Origin: Bradyrhizobium sp. AZCC 2262
GTDB lineage: Bacteria; Pseudomonadota; Alphaproteobacteria; Rhizobiales; Xanthobacteraceae
Length of the DNA: 64,000 bases
Direction: 5' to 3'
NCBI RefSeq assembly: GCF_036924535.1
Contig: NZ_JAZHRT010000001.1
Coordinates: forward strand, 124,001-188,000
Position 1 is the first letter of the stretch. Each line of letters begins with the position of its first letter. Made by a program: the position numbers and the translations under genes. The notes beneath the pieces were generated by a model. The model was not told the origin of the DNA. It made no database searches and saw only the letters and a list, made by a program, of their open reading frames with translations. Shown in pieces: positions 1 to 8,148 of the stretch.

Positions 1-1059
1 TGACCGCTTCCTGTAGATAGAAATTCTGGATTGGGAAATGGTTGTTGCCGTATTTGTAGGGCCCACCGACCGAAGCGTAGTTGGCCCGCTTCATCTCCGC
101 GCGCATTTCCTCTTTCTTGCTTACGTCGCCGTTGACCGCGGCGACCGCGCTCGCGATCAGGTTGGCGGCGTCATAGGCCTGTGCCGCGTAGAATGAGGGG
201 GGCGGCCGTACCTGGTCTTGAAGCCTTCGACGAATTTCTTGTTCGCCTCGTTCGGCAGATCGCTGACCCAGTGCTGCGCACCGGGTACGCCGACCGCGAG
301 GTCTTTCAGCAACGGCAGCGACAGCGCATCCACGATGAAGGCCGTGTAGAGTGGAATTTGACCCTTTAGCCCGGACATCGAATATTGCGTCATGAACTGG
401 ACCCCTGCGGCGCCAGGATAGAAGGCGAAGATCGCGTCCGGCTTGGCAGCGCGAGCCTTGGTCAGCTCGGCGGAGAAGTCGAGTTGGTCCGGCCATCGGG
501 TATATTCTTCGCCGACGACTGTGCCTTTGTAGTTCGCTTTCAATCCGGCGATCACATCCTTGCCAGCGGCGTAATTCGGCGCGATCAAGAACACCGACTT
601 CACATTCCTTTGGTTGATATAATCGCCGATTGCTTGCGGGACTTGATCGCCCTGCCAGGAGGTGGAGAAGAACCAGGGGGAACAGAGCTCGCCCGCGATC
701 TGCGAAGGGCCGGCGTTGGCGCTGACAAGGATCGTCTGCGAGTCCACGGCCGACTTCAGCGATGCCAGCAAAACGTGTGACATCATATAGCCCGCCAGGA
801 AGTTGACGCCGTCAGACTGAACGAGCTTGTCGGTCTTCTGCTTTCCCTGGTCGGCCTTTAGCGCATCGTCTTCGTAAATCACGCGGACGTTCCTGCCACC
901 CATCTTGCGGCCCATGTGGTCGAGCGCGAGTTCGAAGGCGTCGCGCATGTCGTTGCCGACAACCGCCTGGGGACCGCTAAACGTGGTCACAAAGCCGATC
1001 TTTATGTCCTGTGCCCGTGCGCCAGTCATCGTCAGAAGCACAATCGCGACCGCAGTCAA
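1..1059 (-). pseudogene. ABC transporter substrate-binding protein (branched-chain amino acid type), frameshifted and cut by the window edge
   Basis: This is a periplasmic binding protein of the LivJ/Peripla_BP_6 class, which would deliver a small ligand to an ABC importer. A hydrophobic signal segment ends in GARAQD and is followed by family motifs such as FSGPQAVVGNDMRD, SANAGPSQIAG and WPDQLDFSAE. At 198-203 a run of six G (C on the coding strand) breaks the frame. The open frame ends in a false tail after RYGRPP and stops near 157, while the neighbouring frame resumes at once with SFYAAQAYDAANLI and runs to IQNFYLQE at the window edge; one extra C would repair it. The 5' end is also damaged: the only start is a TTG at 1059 lying on the junction with an HxlR relic, so the native first codons seem lost. 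The protein family is clear. Whether the frameshift is biological or a sequencing error cannot be told from sequence alone. Confidence 0.88.
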
Positions 1060-1252
1060 GCTCGCGAAGCTGACGCGTCAGCATGCGCTGCGTAATCCGC
1101 GATAGCCGTCGCCCGAGCTCATTGAAGCGGATGGTATCTCCGAGGAGATGATAGAGGATCACGGCTTTCCACTTGCCGTCGATCAAATCGAGCGTCGCTT
1201 CGACGGGACAGCCAGCCGCGCAATCATAACTCTTTGTATCAAGCCTCTTCAT
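1050..1252 (-). pseudogene. HxlR-family regulator, 5' fragment
   Basis: The first 66 or so codons read as the N-terminus of an HxlR/MarR-like winged-helix regulator: MKRLDTKSYDCAAGCPVEAT, then DLIDGKWKAVILYHLL, RFNELGRRL and RMLTRQLREL. An intact family member is about 100-130 residues and continues with the wing and dimer helix. Here the match stops after RQLRELD, and the frame runs on into the signal-peptide region of the substrate-binding protein gene in a different frame, giving 25 meaningless residues. The conserved cysteine near the N-terminus is present. The DNA-binding half is incomplete, so the product is probably not functional. HxlR regulators often control a divergent gene; the propeller gene at 1456 is divergent from it. 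Confidence 0.8.
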
Positions 1253-1455
1253 GGTTCACTCCCTGATATTACCGGACATTTCTGTGCGTAATTGTCAGCG
1301 CCGAAGTTAGCGCGCAACGTTGCTCCTGCAAAGCCGAACCTCGCAAAAGTTGCTGCACCCGGTGACAGCTGGTCCGGCTGGAAATTCCTCGGTCGCTGCC
1401 GACGCAGATCGGGACGACTTGAAGGATGGATGCAAGAACACATGGAGGAGACCAC

Positions 1456-2577
1456 GTGAAAAGGAAAATTCTACCAATTGCCGCAATGGCCGCGGGAATG
1501 TTGGTGTCGGTCGCGTTTGCGCAGGAGGGGCCGCTCCGGGCCGAGATTGTCGCCCGCTTGCCGCAGTCGGTCGGCAACATTGCGATCACGCCGGACAACC
1601 AGATCATCTTCAGCCACCACCCGTTCTTCAATCCCGACGTCCGGGTGGCAAAACTCACGTCATCAACGACGTTCCAGCCATTTCCGAATGCCGATTGGAA
1701 CACGCCGCGGAAAGGGACCGATCACTACCTCGACAATGTCCTCGGCCTTCGATCGGACGAAAATGGCATCGTCTGGATCATCGACATGGGATTCCGCACC
1801 AAGGTCACACCCAAGCTGGTCGGATGGAATACGCACACCGACAAGCTCGAGCGCATCTACTACATGCCCGAACCGATCACGCGAGGTGGATCGCAGCCGC
1901 AGGATATCGTCATCGACCAGAAAAACCGGAAGTTCTATATCGCCGACGAGGACATCGGCCCGGGTGGCGATGGCTCCCATGCCGCGATCATCATCATCGA
2001 CATGGATACGGGACGCACCCGGCGTGTTCTTGACGGAGATAAGTCGACCGTTCCGGAAAACGTCCCGATCACGGTGGATGGCAACGATCTCACGGTTTCC
2101 GGGAAGGATGGCAAGCCAACGATCATCAAGGTCGGCTGCGACGGCATCACCATGGACGTCAGATCCGAATGGGTCTACTTCGCACCGCTTAGCGGCCGTT
2201 CGCTCTATCGCGTCCGCGTTGCTGATCTGAATGACGAGAAGCTCACCCCGACGGAACTGAGCGCCAAGGTTGAGCGATATTCGGACAAGCCCAACAATGG
2301 AGGACTCTCGATCGACTATGCCGGCAACCTGTATCTGACCGCGGTCGAGACCAAATCCATTGGCGTCGTCGGCGCCGATCGCAAATACCGCACTTACTTG
2401 AGCGATCCGGAGATGGTTTGGCCTGATGGCATCACGGCTTCTCCCGACGGATATATGTATGTGTCCGCCTCGCAAATCTCCGCAGCGGCTATGTTCCATG
2501 GCGGCAAGGCCGAGAACAAGACGCCGTATCTGATCTACCGCTTCAAACCACTCGCGGCGGGCTACGTCTCGCGCTGA
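1456..2577 (+). CDS. Secreted major royal jelly/yellow-family beta-propeller protein
   Basis: The product is a 373-residue protein of the MRJP/yellow family (often named L-dopachrome tautomerase-related), a six-bladed propeller predicted to be exported. I place the start at GTG 1456 because GGAGGAG lies seven bases upstream and translation from it gives a clean signal peptide (KRKILPIAAMAAGMLVSVAF, then AQEG). An ATG at 1426 would add ten polar residues. Family-like signatures include LGLRSDENGIVWIIDMG, PQDIVIDQKNRKFYIAD, NNGGLSIDYAGNLYLT and WPDGITASPDGYMYVS. The substrate is unknown; bacterial members are generally uncharacterised. It stands alone and is followed by a strong terminator at 2591. 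Confidence 0.85.
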   Translation: MKRKILPIAAMAAGMLVSVAFAQEGPLRAEIVARLPQSVGNIAITPDNQIIFSHHPFFNPDVRVAKLTSSTTFQPFPNADWNTPRKGTDHYLDNVLGLRSDENGIVWIIDMGFRTKVTPKLVGWNTHTDKLERIYYMPEPITRGGSQPQDIVIDQKNRKFYIADEDIGPGGDGSHAAIIIIDMDTGRTRRVLDGDKSTVPENVPITVDGNDLTVSGKDGKPTIIKVGCDGITMDVRSEWVYFAPLSGRSLYRVRVADLNDEKLTPTELSAKVERYSDKPNNGGLSIDYAGNLYLTAVETKSIGVVGADRKYRTYLSDPEMVWPDGITASPDGYMYVSASQISAAAMFHGGKAENKTPYLIYRFKPLAAGYVSR

Positions 2578-3604
2578 GAAGCCCGGATGACCCGCTGCCT
2601 TCGGGCAGCGGGCTTTTTCTGGCACGACTGACGCCGCCTTGCGACTTCGAAGCGACCGTCGCTCGCCTTAGCGCGCGAGGCGGTTGGCCATATATCCGTA
2701 AAAAGGCGCGCCGCATGCGGTCCTTGTCCCCGAAGCCGACCTTGCGGGCAACGATGTCGATCGGCTCCGTTCCCTCCTGAATGCGCGGAAGCGCTGCCTC
2801 CGTGCGCAGCCGTTCGACGACGCGGGCTGGCGTATCCCCGGTCTCCTTCAGAAAAAGACGGGCAAATTGCCGTGCGCTGATCCGGGCGGCCGCGGCCATG
2901 CGCTCGACGGGAAGCGGTTCGTGCAGGTGCTCTCGCGCAAAGTTCAACGCATCCCTGACACGGTCGGACGAAGGCTCGAGTTCCAGCAAGGTCGAGAACT
3001 GCGATTGTCCGCCCGACCGGCGATGGTAGACCACCATGTCCCTCGCGACGGCCTTCGATACTTCGATCCCGAAATCGTCCTCGATCAACGCGAGCGTCAA
3101 ATCGATGCCTGACGTGATCCCTGCCGATGTCCAGACGTTGCCATCCCTCACGAATATCTTGTCTGCATCGACGCGCACTCGCGGAAAACGCTGTTGAAAC
3201 AAGGGAGCGTATCTCCAATGGGTCGTCGCCGATCGCCCGTCGAGCAGACCGGCGGTGGCCAGCAGGAAGGCTCCTGTGCACACGCTCGCCACGCGCCTTG
3301 CCCGCCGGGCCAACTTCCTGATCAGAGCGACGGTGTCGGCATCACCGTCGACGGTGCTGTCGGGGGGCCCTCCCACGACCAAGAGGGTATCAACGGGCTT
3401 GCCCCGCGAAGCCCTGGAAGTGTGGATGGGCACACCCCAGTCGCTCGCGACTGTGCCGCCATGAGCGGAGATCACATCGACCAGATAAGAAGCCTGATGT
3501 GCCTCTGACGCCAGATTGAAGGCGCATAGAGGGCCGCTCAGATCGAGCAATTCGAAGCCCGGGAACACCACGATGCGAACACGTCGGCGAACATCCGAGG
3601 ACAT
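2543..3604 (-). CDS. GlxA-family transcriptional regulator (DJ-1/PfpI domain plus AraC HTH)
   Basis: The 353-residue protein has an N-terminal DJ-1/PfpI-like amidotransferase fold (about residues 8-180; VRIVVFPGFELLDLSGP, LLVVGGP, ASVCTGAFLLATAGLLDG) and a C-terminal AraC HTH (about 215-315; RISARQFARLFLKETGDTPA, IVARKVGFGDKDRMRRAFLR). Such proteins usually activate catabolic genes for amines or other nitrogen compounds. It is divergent from the isonitrile hydratase-like gene at 3770, the obvious target. The last 35 or so codons overlap the propeller gene and its terminator, and the extra basic tail beyond the HTH may be non-conserved. The start ATG at 3604 fits the family N-terminus. Confidence 0.9.
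   Translation of the reverse strand: MSSDVRRRVRIVVFPGFELLDLSGPLCAFNLASEAHQASYLVDVISAHGGTVASDWGVPIHTSRASRGKPVDTLLVVGGPPDSTVDGDADTVALIRKLARRARRVASVCTGAFLLATAGLLDGRSATTHWRYAPLFQQRFPRVRVDADKIFVRDGNVWTSAGITSGIDLTLALIEDDFGIEVSKAVARDMVVYHRRSGGQSQFSTLLELEPSSDRVRDALNFAREHLHEPLPVERMAAAARISARQFARLFLKETGDTPARVVERLRTEAALPRIQEGTEPIDIVARKVGFGDKDRMRRAFLRIYGQPPRALRRATVASKSQGGVSRARKSPLPEGSGSSGLLSARRSPPRVV
2591..2618 (+). terminator. Rho-independent terminator with UUCG tetraloop
   Basis: A perfect 9-bp GC-rich stem (arms 2591-2599 and 2604-2612) closes a TTCG tetraloop and is followed by CTTTTT. It lies 14 bp after the stop codon of the propeller gene and inside the 3' end of the convergent regulator gene. 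Confidence 0.9.
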
Positions 3605-3664
3605 GAACTTCGTTACCTTTCGCTGGCACCGGAAAATTAGGTCAGAGCCCGTGTGTCATACCGA

Positions 3665-3701
3665 ATGGCAGATTTCGCCGCTTATATGTCATTTCTGCCA
3701 T
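3665..3701. promoter_or_regulatory. Inverted repeat, candidate operator between divergent GlxA regulator and isonitrile hydratase-like gene
   Basis: ATGGCAGA (3665-3672) and its exact reverse complement TCTGCCAT (3694-3701) flank an AT-rich centre in the 165-bp divergent intergenic region. The position and symmetry suit binding by the AraC-type domain of the adjacent regulator. Function is inferred. Confidence 0.5.
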
Positions 3702-3769
3702 GGGCATTTTCGGATAATTTGTGGCGAGTTTCAACGCGAATTCACAAAATTCAGGCGAACGAGGTAGCT

Positions 3770-4459
3770 ATGAAGGTGCTGGCGTTTGCTTTTCCTGGCT
3801 TCACATTCATCGACCTGGCCGGCCCGATGCAGGCGTTCATGATGCTTCCAGGATTCTCCTCGCAGATTGTGTGGCAGAGCAGGGGAGTCGTTGATTCCGA
3901 CGCCGGTGTCAGCGTTCAGGCGACAGAAGATTTCCAAAGTTGTTGGAAGGATCCAGACATCCTGTTTGTTCCTGGCAATAGCATCCATCTGTTCAAGCAA
4001 TTGCAGGACGATCGGACCATCGACTTCATCGCCGATGTCGGCACCCGCGCCAAGTGGATCACCAGCGTGTGCAACGGTTCTCTGCTATTGGGCGCAGCGG
4101 GGCTGCTAAAGGGATACAAGGCGGCCTCCTATTGGTACACGCGGGAGCATCTCAGTTTGTTCGGCGCCATTCCGACCGACGCCAGGTACGTGATCGACCG
4201 GAACCGCGCGACTGGCGGAGGCATGACCGCGGGAATCGATTTCGGTCTTGCCATGGTCGGCCAACTCGCGGGAGAGCCCGTCGGCCGCGTGGCGGAGCTG
4301 GCCTTTGAGTACGCGCCACAGCCTCCCTTCGGAACCGGTCGACCTGAGCTGGCCGACCCCGCAACGTTGGCCAAGACGACGGAAATAGTGAAGCAGATAA
4401 TGCCGGTTCAGGAGCTGGAGGGTGTGAGCGCCCGCCGCGCAGCTATGGGAAAGCTGTAA
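3770..4459 (+). CDS. inhA-like: DJ-1/PfpI-family protein, isonitrile (cyclohexyl-isocyanide) hydratase-like
   Basis: The 229-residue cytosolic enzyme has the DJ-1/PfpI fold. The nucleophile-elbow cysteine lies in SVCNGSLLLGAAGLLKG, and GGGMTAGIDFGLAMVG matches the region that follows in isonitrile hydratases, which hydrate isocyanides to N-substituted formamides. I chose ATG 3770, with GAGG five bases upstream; longer in-frame starts at 3653 would add 39 residues unlike the family. It is divergent from a GlxA-type regulator that shares the same fold. The substrate is inferred from family only; some members are annotated simply as DJ-1/PfpI proteins. Confidence 0.82.
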   Translation: MKVLAFAFPGFTFIDLAGPMQAFMMLPGFSSQIVWQSRGVVDSDAGVSVQATEDFQSCWKDPDILFVPGNSIHLFKQLQDDRTIDFIADVGTRAKWITSVCNGSLLLGAAGLLKGYKAASYWYTREHLSLFGAIPTDARYVIDRNRATGGGMTAGIDFGLAMVGQLAGEPVGRVAELAFEYAPQPPFGTGRPELADPATLAKTTEIVKQIMPVQELEGVSARRAAMGKL

Positions 4460-4592
4460 GGACCCGCCGCTCTTGCTGACGATGCGGGTGATGCATCGCC
4501 AGTCCTGACGCGAACGCTCCGCTTGCCATCGGAGTAGCATCGGTTCGCGGGAGCGAAGAATCTTCTCGTTTAGCATCCAACAAGGTCGCATC

Positions 4593-4949
4593 ATGCAACA
4601 GATCTTTATCGAGCTCTATAACTACCGCCCCGCCTGGGCCACATGCCCGGAAAGCGAGAGAACCGATTTTGCGATGAAGATAGTCGAAGCGGTCAAAGGT
4701 CTGAAATCCGCGGGTGTCGACGTCGTTGCCTATGGCATGAACTCTCCCGAGACCGATCGTCGTGCGCCGTACGATTTCTTTTGCGTCTATCGTGTGCCGA
4801 ACGTCGAATTTCAGCGCGAATTTGAGCGGCAGGTCGCCGCGTCGGGTTGGTACGATTACTTCGAGCAGGTCAATGTCAGCGGTGATGCGCAAGACCTTGA
4901 AGCCGTGCTGCTCGGTAATGCCAGGATGGCTCGACCGGCTTCGTCCTGA
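4593..4949 (+). CDS. Small uncharacterised protein
   Basis: The protein has 118 residues, no signal peptide and no membrane segment. It is rich in aromatic residues (MQQIFIELYNYRPAW, then YDFFCVYRVPN, SGWYDYFEQVNVSG). I recognise it only as a conserved hypothetical family, possibly the one named DUF6616, and the alternation of strands and helices suggests a small alpha+beta monooxygenase-like or dimeric alpha/beta-barrel fold; both points are guesses. It lies between the isonitrile hydratase-like gene and an alpha/beta hydrolase, all on the plus strand with gaps of 133 and 71 bp, so co-expression is possible but not evident. Confidence 0.7.
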   Translation: MQQIFIELYNYRPAWATCPESERTDFAMKIVEAVKGLKSAGVDVVAYGMNSPETDRRAPYDFFCVYRVPNVEFQREFERQVAASGWYDYFEQVNVSGDAQDLEAVLLGNARMARPASS

Positions 4950-5020
4950 CGGTTTAGGCGACTCCGCCGCTGGATAGCAATACAGCGTCGGCGAGGCTCA
5001 ACTCGAAAACAAGAGCAGTC

Positions 5021-5812
5021 ATGCCAAACAATACAAAGATGGTGCGTGTCCAGGGATTGAATTTCCAGGTCCGCGATGTCGGAGACAAACAGCCTGCGCT
5101 GGTTTTTCTCCACTACTGGGGCGGCACCGGACGGACGTGGGACCTCGTCATCCGGGAACTGGCGGGATACCACCGTTGCATTGCGCCCGATTTCCGCGGC
5201 TGGGGCGGGTCGGACAAGACGGCGGATGGCTACGATCTGCACACCCAAGCCGATGACGTCGCCGCGATCATCGCCTCGCTGGGGCTGTCGCAATACATTT
5301 TGGTTGGACAGTCGATGGGTGGAAAGATCGCCCAGATATTGGGAGCCCGCAGACCGCAGGGGCTGAACGGGCTCGTGCTGATTGCGCCTGCTCCTCCCAC
5401 GCCGATGGCCGCACCGAAGGAGCAGCGCGACGCCATACTCGAAAGCTATCAGACCCCCGCCGGTGTCGAGTTCGCTCTCTCGATCCTGACGTCAAGGCAG
5501 CTTTCTCCAACGCTCCGGCAGCAGGTGATCGACGATACGCTGGGCGGGGCCCCAGCGGCCAAGGTCGCATGGACGGAAGCCGGCATGACGCTGGACATCA
5601 CCGAGATCGTCGGGAACATCAATGTCCCTACCACCGTCATCGTCGGGGATGCCGACAAGGTCGAGACCGAGCCACTCCTCAGCCGAGAGTTGGGCAGCCG
5701 TATCAGCGGAACAGAATTCGTCGTGCTTCCCGGAGTGGGCCATTTGTCCCCGTTGGAGGCTCCGCGCGAACTGGCTGCGGCCATCACGACGGCAATATCG
5801 AAAATTCGTTAA
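5021..5812 (+). CDS. Alpha/beta hydrolase
   Basis: A 263-residue alpha/beta hydrolase with an oxyanion-loop region FLHYWGGTGRTWD, nucleophile elbow VGQSMGGKIAQ (serine), candidate acid in VGDADKVE and histidine in GVGHLSPLEAP. No signal peptide is present, so it should act in the cytosol. The sequence pattern resembles small-molecule esterases, C-C hydrolases and non-heme haloperoxidase-like enzymes; the substrate cannot be told. The catalytic triad is complete. It is convergent with the minus-strand SnoaL-like gene that ends at 5851. Confidence 0.88.
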   Translation: MPNNTKMVRVQGLNFQVRDVGDKQPALVFLHYWGGTGRTWDLVIRELAGYHRCIAPDFRGWGGSDKTADGYDLHTQADDVAAIIASLGLSQYILVGQSMGGKIAQILGARRPQGLNGLVLIAPAPPTPMAAPKEQRDAILESYQTPAGVEFALSILTSRQLSPTLRQQVIDDTLGGAPAAKVAWTEAGMTLDITEIVGNINVPTTVIVGDADKVETEPLLSRELGSRISGTEFVVLPGVGHLSPLEAPRELAAAITTAISKIR

Positions 5813-5850
5813 GCCAACAAGCGAGTGCCGGAAGCATCGAACTCGCGTCC

Positions 5851-6261
5851 TCACGCCGGGAACTTGTCGCCGAACATCGGTAGACCGCTACGCGACTGCT
5901 CGCGCGTGGCCTCGTCCTGGATGACGTCCCAGTGCTCGGCGAGCACGCCGTCATCCATGCGCACGATGTCGGCGACGACCCATGCCACCGGACCGAAACC
6001 GCTGAACCGGCCATGCAGAATGACAAAGTCGCCGGTAGCTGCCGCAAGGTGGTTCTGGTAGCGCAGCGTCTCGGGCATGATCTTGATCATGCCGAACAGC
6101 CCCTCACGACCGGGCGGAATGTGCGCGCTGTGCTGGATATAATGCGGCGACCAGTAGCGCTCGGCGGCAGCGTAGTCGCGTTTGTTGAAGAGCGTATCGA
6201 ACGCGTTGAGGACGATCTGGACGTTGTGGTCTCCGTTACCCGATCTGGTTGGGGCGGTCAT
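5851..6261 (-). CDS. SnoaL-like / NTF2-fold protein
   Basis: The 136-residue protein resembles the SnoaL-like polyketide-cyclase and ester-cyclase group: VLNAFDTLFNKRDYAAAERYW, then YIQHSAHIPPGREGL, VADIVRMDDGVLAEHWDVIQ. Members are small one-domain barrels with varied enzymatic or binding roles. The start is ATG 6261, because GAGGAG lies seven bases upstream; an upstream in-frame start at 6276 would place the ribosome site inside the gene. It is the last gene of a four-gene minus-strand operon, 33 bp after the alpha/beta hydrolase. Confidence 0.85.
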   Translation of the reverse strand: MTAPTRSGNGDHNVQIVLNAFDTLFNKRDYAAAERYWSPHYIQHSAHIPPGREGLFGMIKIMPETLRYQNHLAAATGDFVILHGRFSGFGPVAWVVADIVRMDDGVLAEHWDVIQDEATREQSRSGLPMFGDKFPA

Positions 6262-6294
6262 GGCAATTCTCCTCATTAGGCAGCAGCGGTTGGT

Positions 6295-7125
6295 TCAGTT
6301 GCTCAGGAAAAGCCGCGCGTGCTCGAGAAAGATCTCTGCGTGTTGCGACTGCGCGCCGTGACTGGCGTCCGGGTACATGATCAGTTGAGCATTGGGCAGG
6401 TGCTCGGCGAGCAGAAAGGCGTTGATCGGCATCACTACGACATCCTTGTTGCCATGGACGATCAGCGTTGGCTGGCGAATGTTGCCCAGCACGGCAAAGC
6501 GGTTCTCCGAAGGAATTGCGCCCCACTCGCGGATGGCTTCCAGCTGGGCGATCGCCGCGTGCCTCGTCACCCGCTCGTCGCGATCGGCCGCGCGGAGCTT
6601 CAGTCGCTCGAGATAGGCGCGTCCCGCCGCCTTGCTGGCCTCGCTTGGGGTGAAGAACGCAAGCATCACCAGACTTTCGGGATCGTCGAGTTCGTCGACC
6701 GAGAGCTCGGTGAAGGTCATGCCTTCGCCGCCGCGCGGGCCCGTGCCGAGCAGAATGATCCGCCGCACCATGTCCGGGAATTCAAAGGCAAGCTGCTGCG
6801 CGATCATGCCGCCGAGGGAAAATCCAATGATATCGAAGCCGGTCAGGTCAAGCGCGCGGTAGAAGCAGGCAAAGTCCCGCGTCATCGCTGCGACTGTGGA
6901 GGGCGTAGTACCGCTCGAGAGCCCGATACCGGGATAGTCAAGGATGATGACGTCGCGCACCGCCGCGAAGCCATTGGTGATCTTCGGGTCCCAATCGTCC
7001 ATGTTCGCAGCGAAGTAATTGAGGAGGAGGAGCGGAGGTGCGCCGCGCCTTCCAAAGCGGCGGTAAGCGACTTCTGCGTCTCCTACCTGGACGAATTGGG
7101 AGGGGGCGGTTTCGTGCATGCTCAT
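6295..7125 (-). CDS. Alpha/beta hydrolase
   Basis: A 276-residue cytosolic alpha/beta hydrolase with nucleophile elbow IIGFSLGGMIAQQLA, candidate acid in VHGNKDVVV and histidine in PDASHGAQSQH. The region LLNYFAANMDDWDPKI is typical of the oxyanion loop and cap entrance. Two ATGs (7125 and 7119) follow a GAGGG element; the second has the better spacing. It sits in the same operon as an SDR and a SnoaL-like protein, suggesting a small-molecule modification pathway, but the substrate is unknown. Confidence 0.88.
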   Translation of the reverse strand: MSMHETAPSQFVQVGDAEVAYRRFGRRGAPPLLLLNYFAANMDDWDPKITNGFAAVRDVIILDYPGIGLSSGTTPSTVAAMTRDFACFYRALDLTGFDIIGFSLGGMIAQQLAFEFPDMVRRIILLGTGPRGGEGMTFTELSVDELDDPESLVMLAFFTPSEASKAAGRAYLERLKLRAADRDERVTRHAAIAQLEAIREWGAIPSENRFAVLGNIRQPTLIVHGNKDVVVMPINAFLLAEHLPNAQLIMYPDASHGAQSQHAEIFLEHARLFLSN

Positions 7126-7209
7126 TTGCCCTCTGCGTTGGTCAAGACAGGATTGTTCGTCGAAAGTCCAACGTCGATGATGTTCTTTGCCAGTTGCATT
7201 GGTTTGCCG

Positions 7210-8115
7210 CTATTCGAACGAGGTGCCCGTCAGTTGCTCGGAGACCTTCCAAAGCCGGGCAGCCGCCGCCTCGTCTCGCGCCTGTGGCATGATCAGCGCG
7301 CGGGCCGGTGCGCCTCGCAGCTCGGCAATGCCTCCGGGTCCGTAGTAGCCGCCCGGCCTAGCCTCCGGGCTGGTTGCCGCGAACAGGATCGGTCGGGCGC
7401 CATCGGCCGCCGAATGACCGAAGAAGGGAGCCGCGAAATCGGTCGCCATGGAAAGGAGACCGCCCGGACCGCTCGTGAACAGGTTGGTTCGGGCAAATCC
7501 TGGATGGGCCGCATTGCTGATCAGGTTCCAGCCGGCCGCGTCGCTCCGCCGTTGCAGTTCAAGCGCGAACATCAAGCACGCGAGCTTCGATTGCCCATAT
7601 GCCTTCCAGGGCGAGTACACCCTCGCGCCCTGAAGGTCATTGAAATCGATGAATCCGGTGCGGTGCGCCAAGCTGCTGACGCTGACGACCCTTGGCCCGC
7701 TGGCCCTGCGCAACAGCGGCAACAGCCGCGCCGTCAGCGCGAAGTGGCCGAGATAGTTTGTGCCAAACTGCATCTCGAAGCCATCCGCCGTGGTTTGGCG
7801 GCGGGGCAGCGCCATCACTCCCGCATTGTTGATCAGCAGATCAACCGACTGCCGGGCATGCATCCGCTGCGCGAAGTCGGCGACCGATGCGAGGCTCGCC
7901 AGATCGAGTTGCTCGTAGCTTACGTTGGACCTGGTCACCTCGTGGCCGATCTTCTCGACAGCCGATCGGCCCTTCTGGTCATCGCGCCCGGTGAGGATGA
8001 CTTCTGCACCGGCTTTGGCCAGAGCCAAGGCTGCCTCGTAGCCGAGACCGCCCGTGGCACCCGTGACTACGGCCGCTCTGCCGAGCTGTGAAGGGACCTG
8101 GGTCGAACCAGCCAT
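7210..8115 (-). CDS. Short-chain dehydrogenase/reductase
   Basis: The 301-residue classical SDR is of the retinol dehydrogenase/WW-domain oxidoreductase-like type. It has the cofactor motif VVTGATGGLGYEAALALAKA, NNAGVM, the catalytic serine in VVSVSSLAHR and YGQSKLA (Tyr and Lys). A basic residue after the second strand (LTGRDD) hints at NADP. The start is ATG 8115 with GAGGGG upstream; the longer frame starts at a TTG. It is the second gene of the minus-strand operon, 33 bp behind the secreted unknown protein. Confidence 0.9.
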   Translation of the reverse strand: MAGSTQVPSQLGRAAVVTGATGGLGYEAALALAKAGAEVILTGRDDQKGRSAVEKIGHEVTRSNVSYEQLDLASLASVADFAQRMHARQSVDLLINNAGVMALPRRQTTADGFEMQFGTNYLGHFALTARLLPLLRRASGPRVVSVSSLAHRTGFIDFNDLQGARVYSPWKAYGQSKLACLMFALELQRRSDAAGWNLISNAAHPGFARTNLFTSGPGGLLSMATDFAAPFFGHSAADGARPILFAATSPEARPGGYYGPGGIAELRGAPARALIMPQARDEAAAARLWKVSEQLTGTSFE

Positions 8116-8148
8116 GAGAGAACCCCTCAAGGGATCGCAAGCCCACGG

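Noticed and set aside
6319..8091. 590-codon open frame on the plus strand
   Set aside because: It is antisense to the alpha/beta hydrolase and SDR genes, which have complete motifs. The frame has an Arg/Gln-rich composition typical of high-GC shadow frames.
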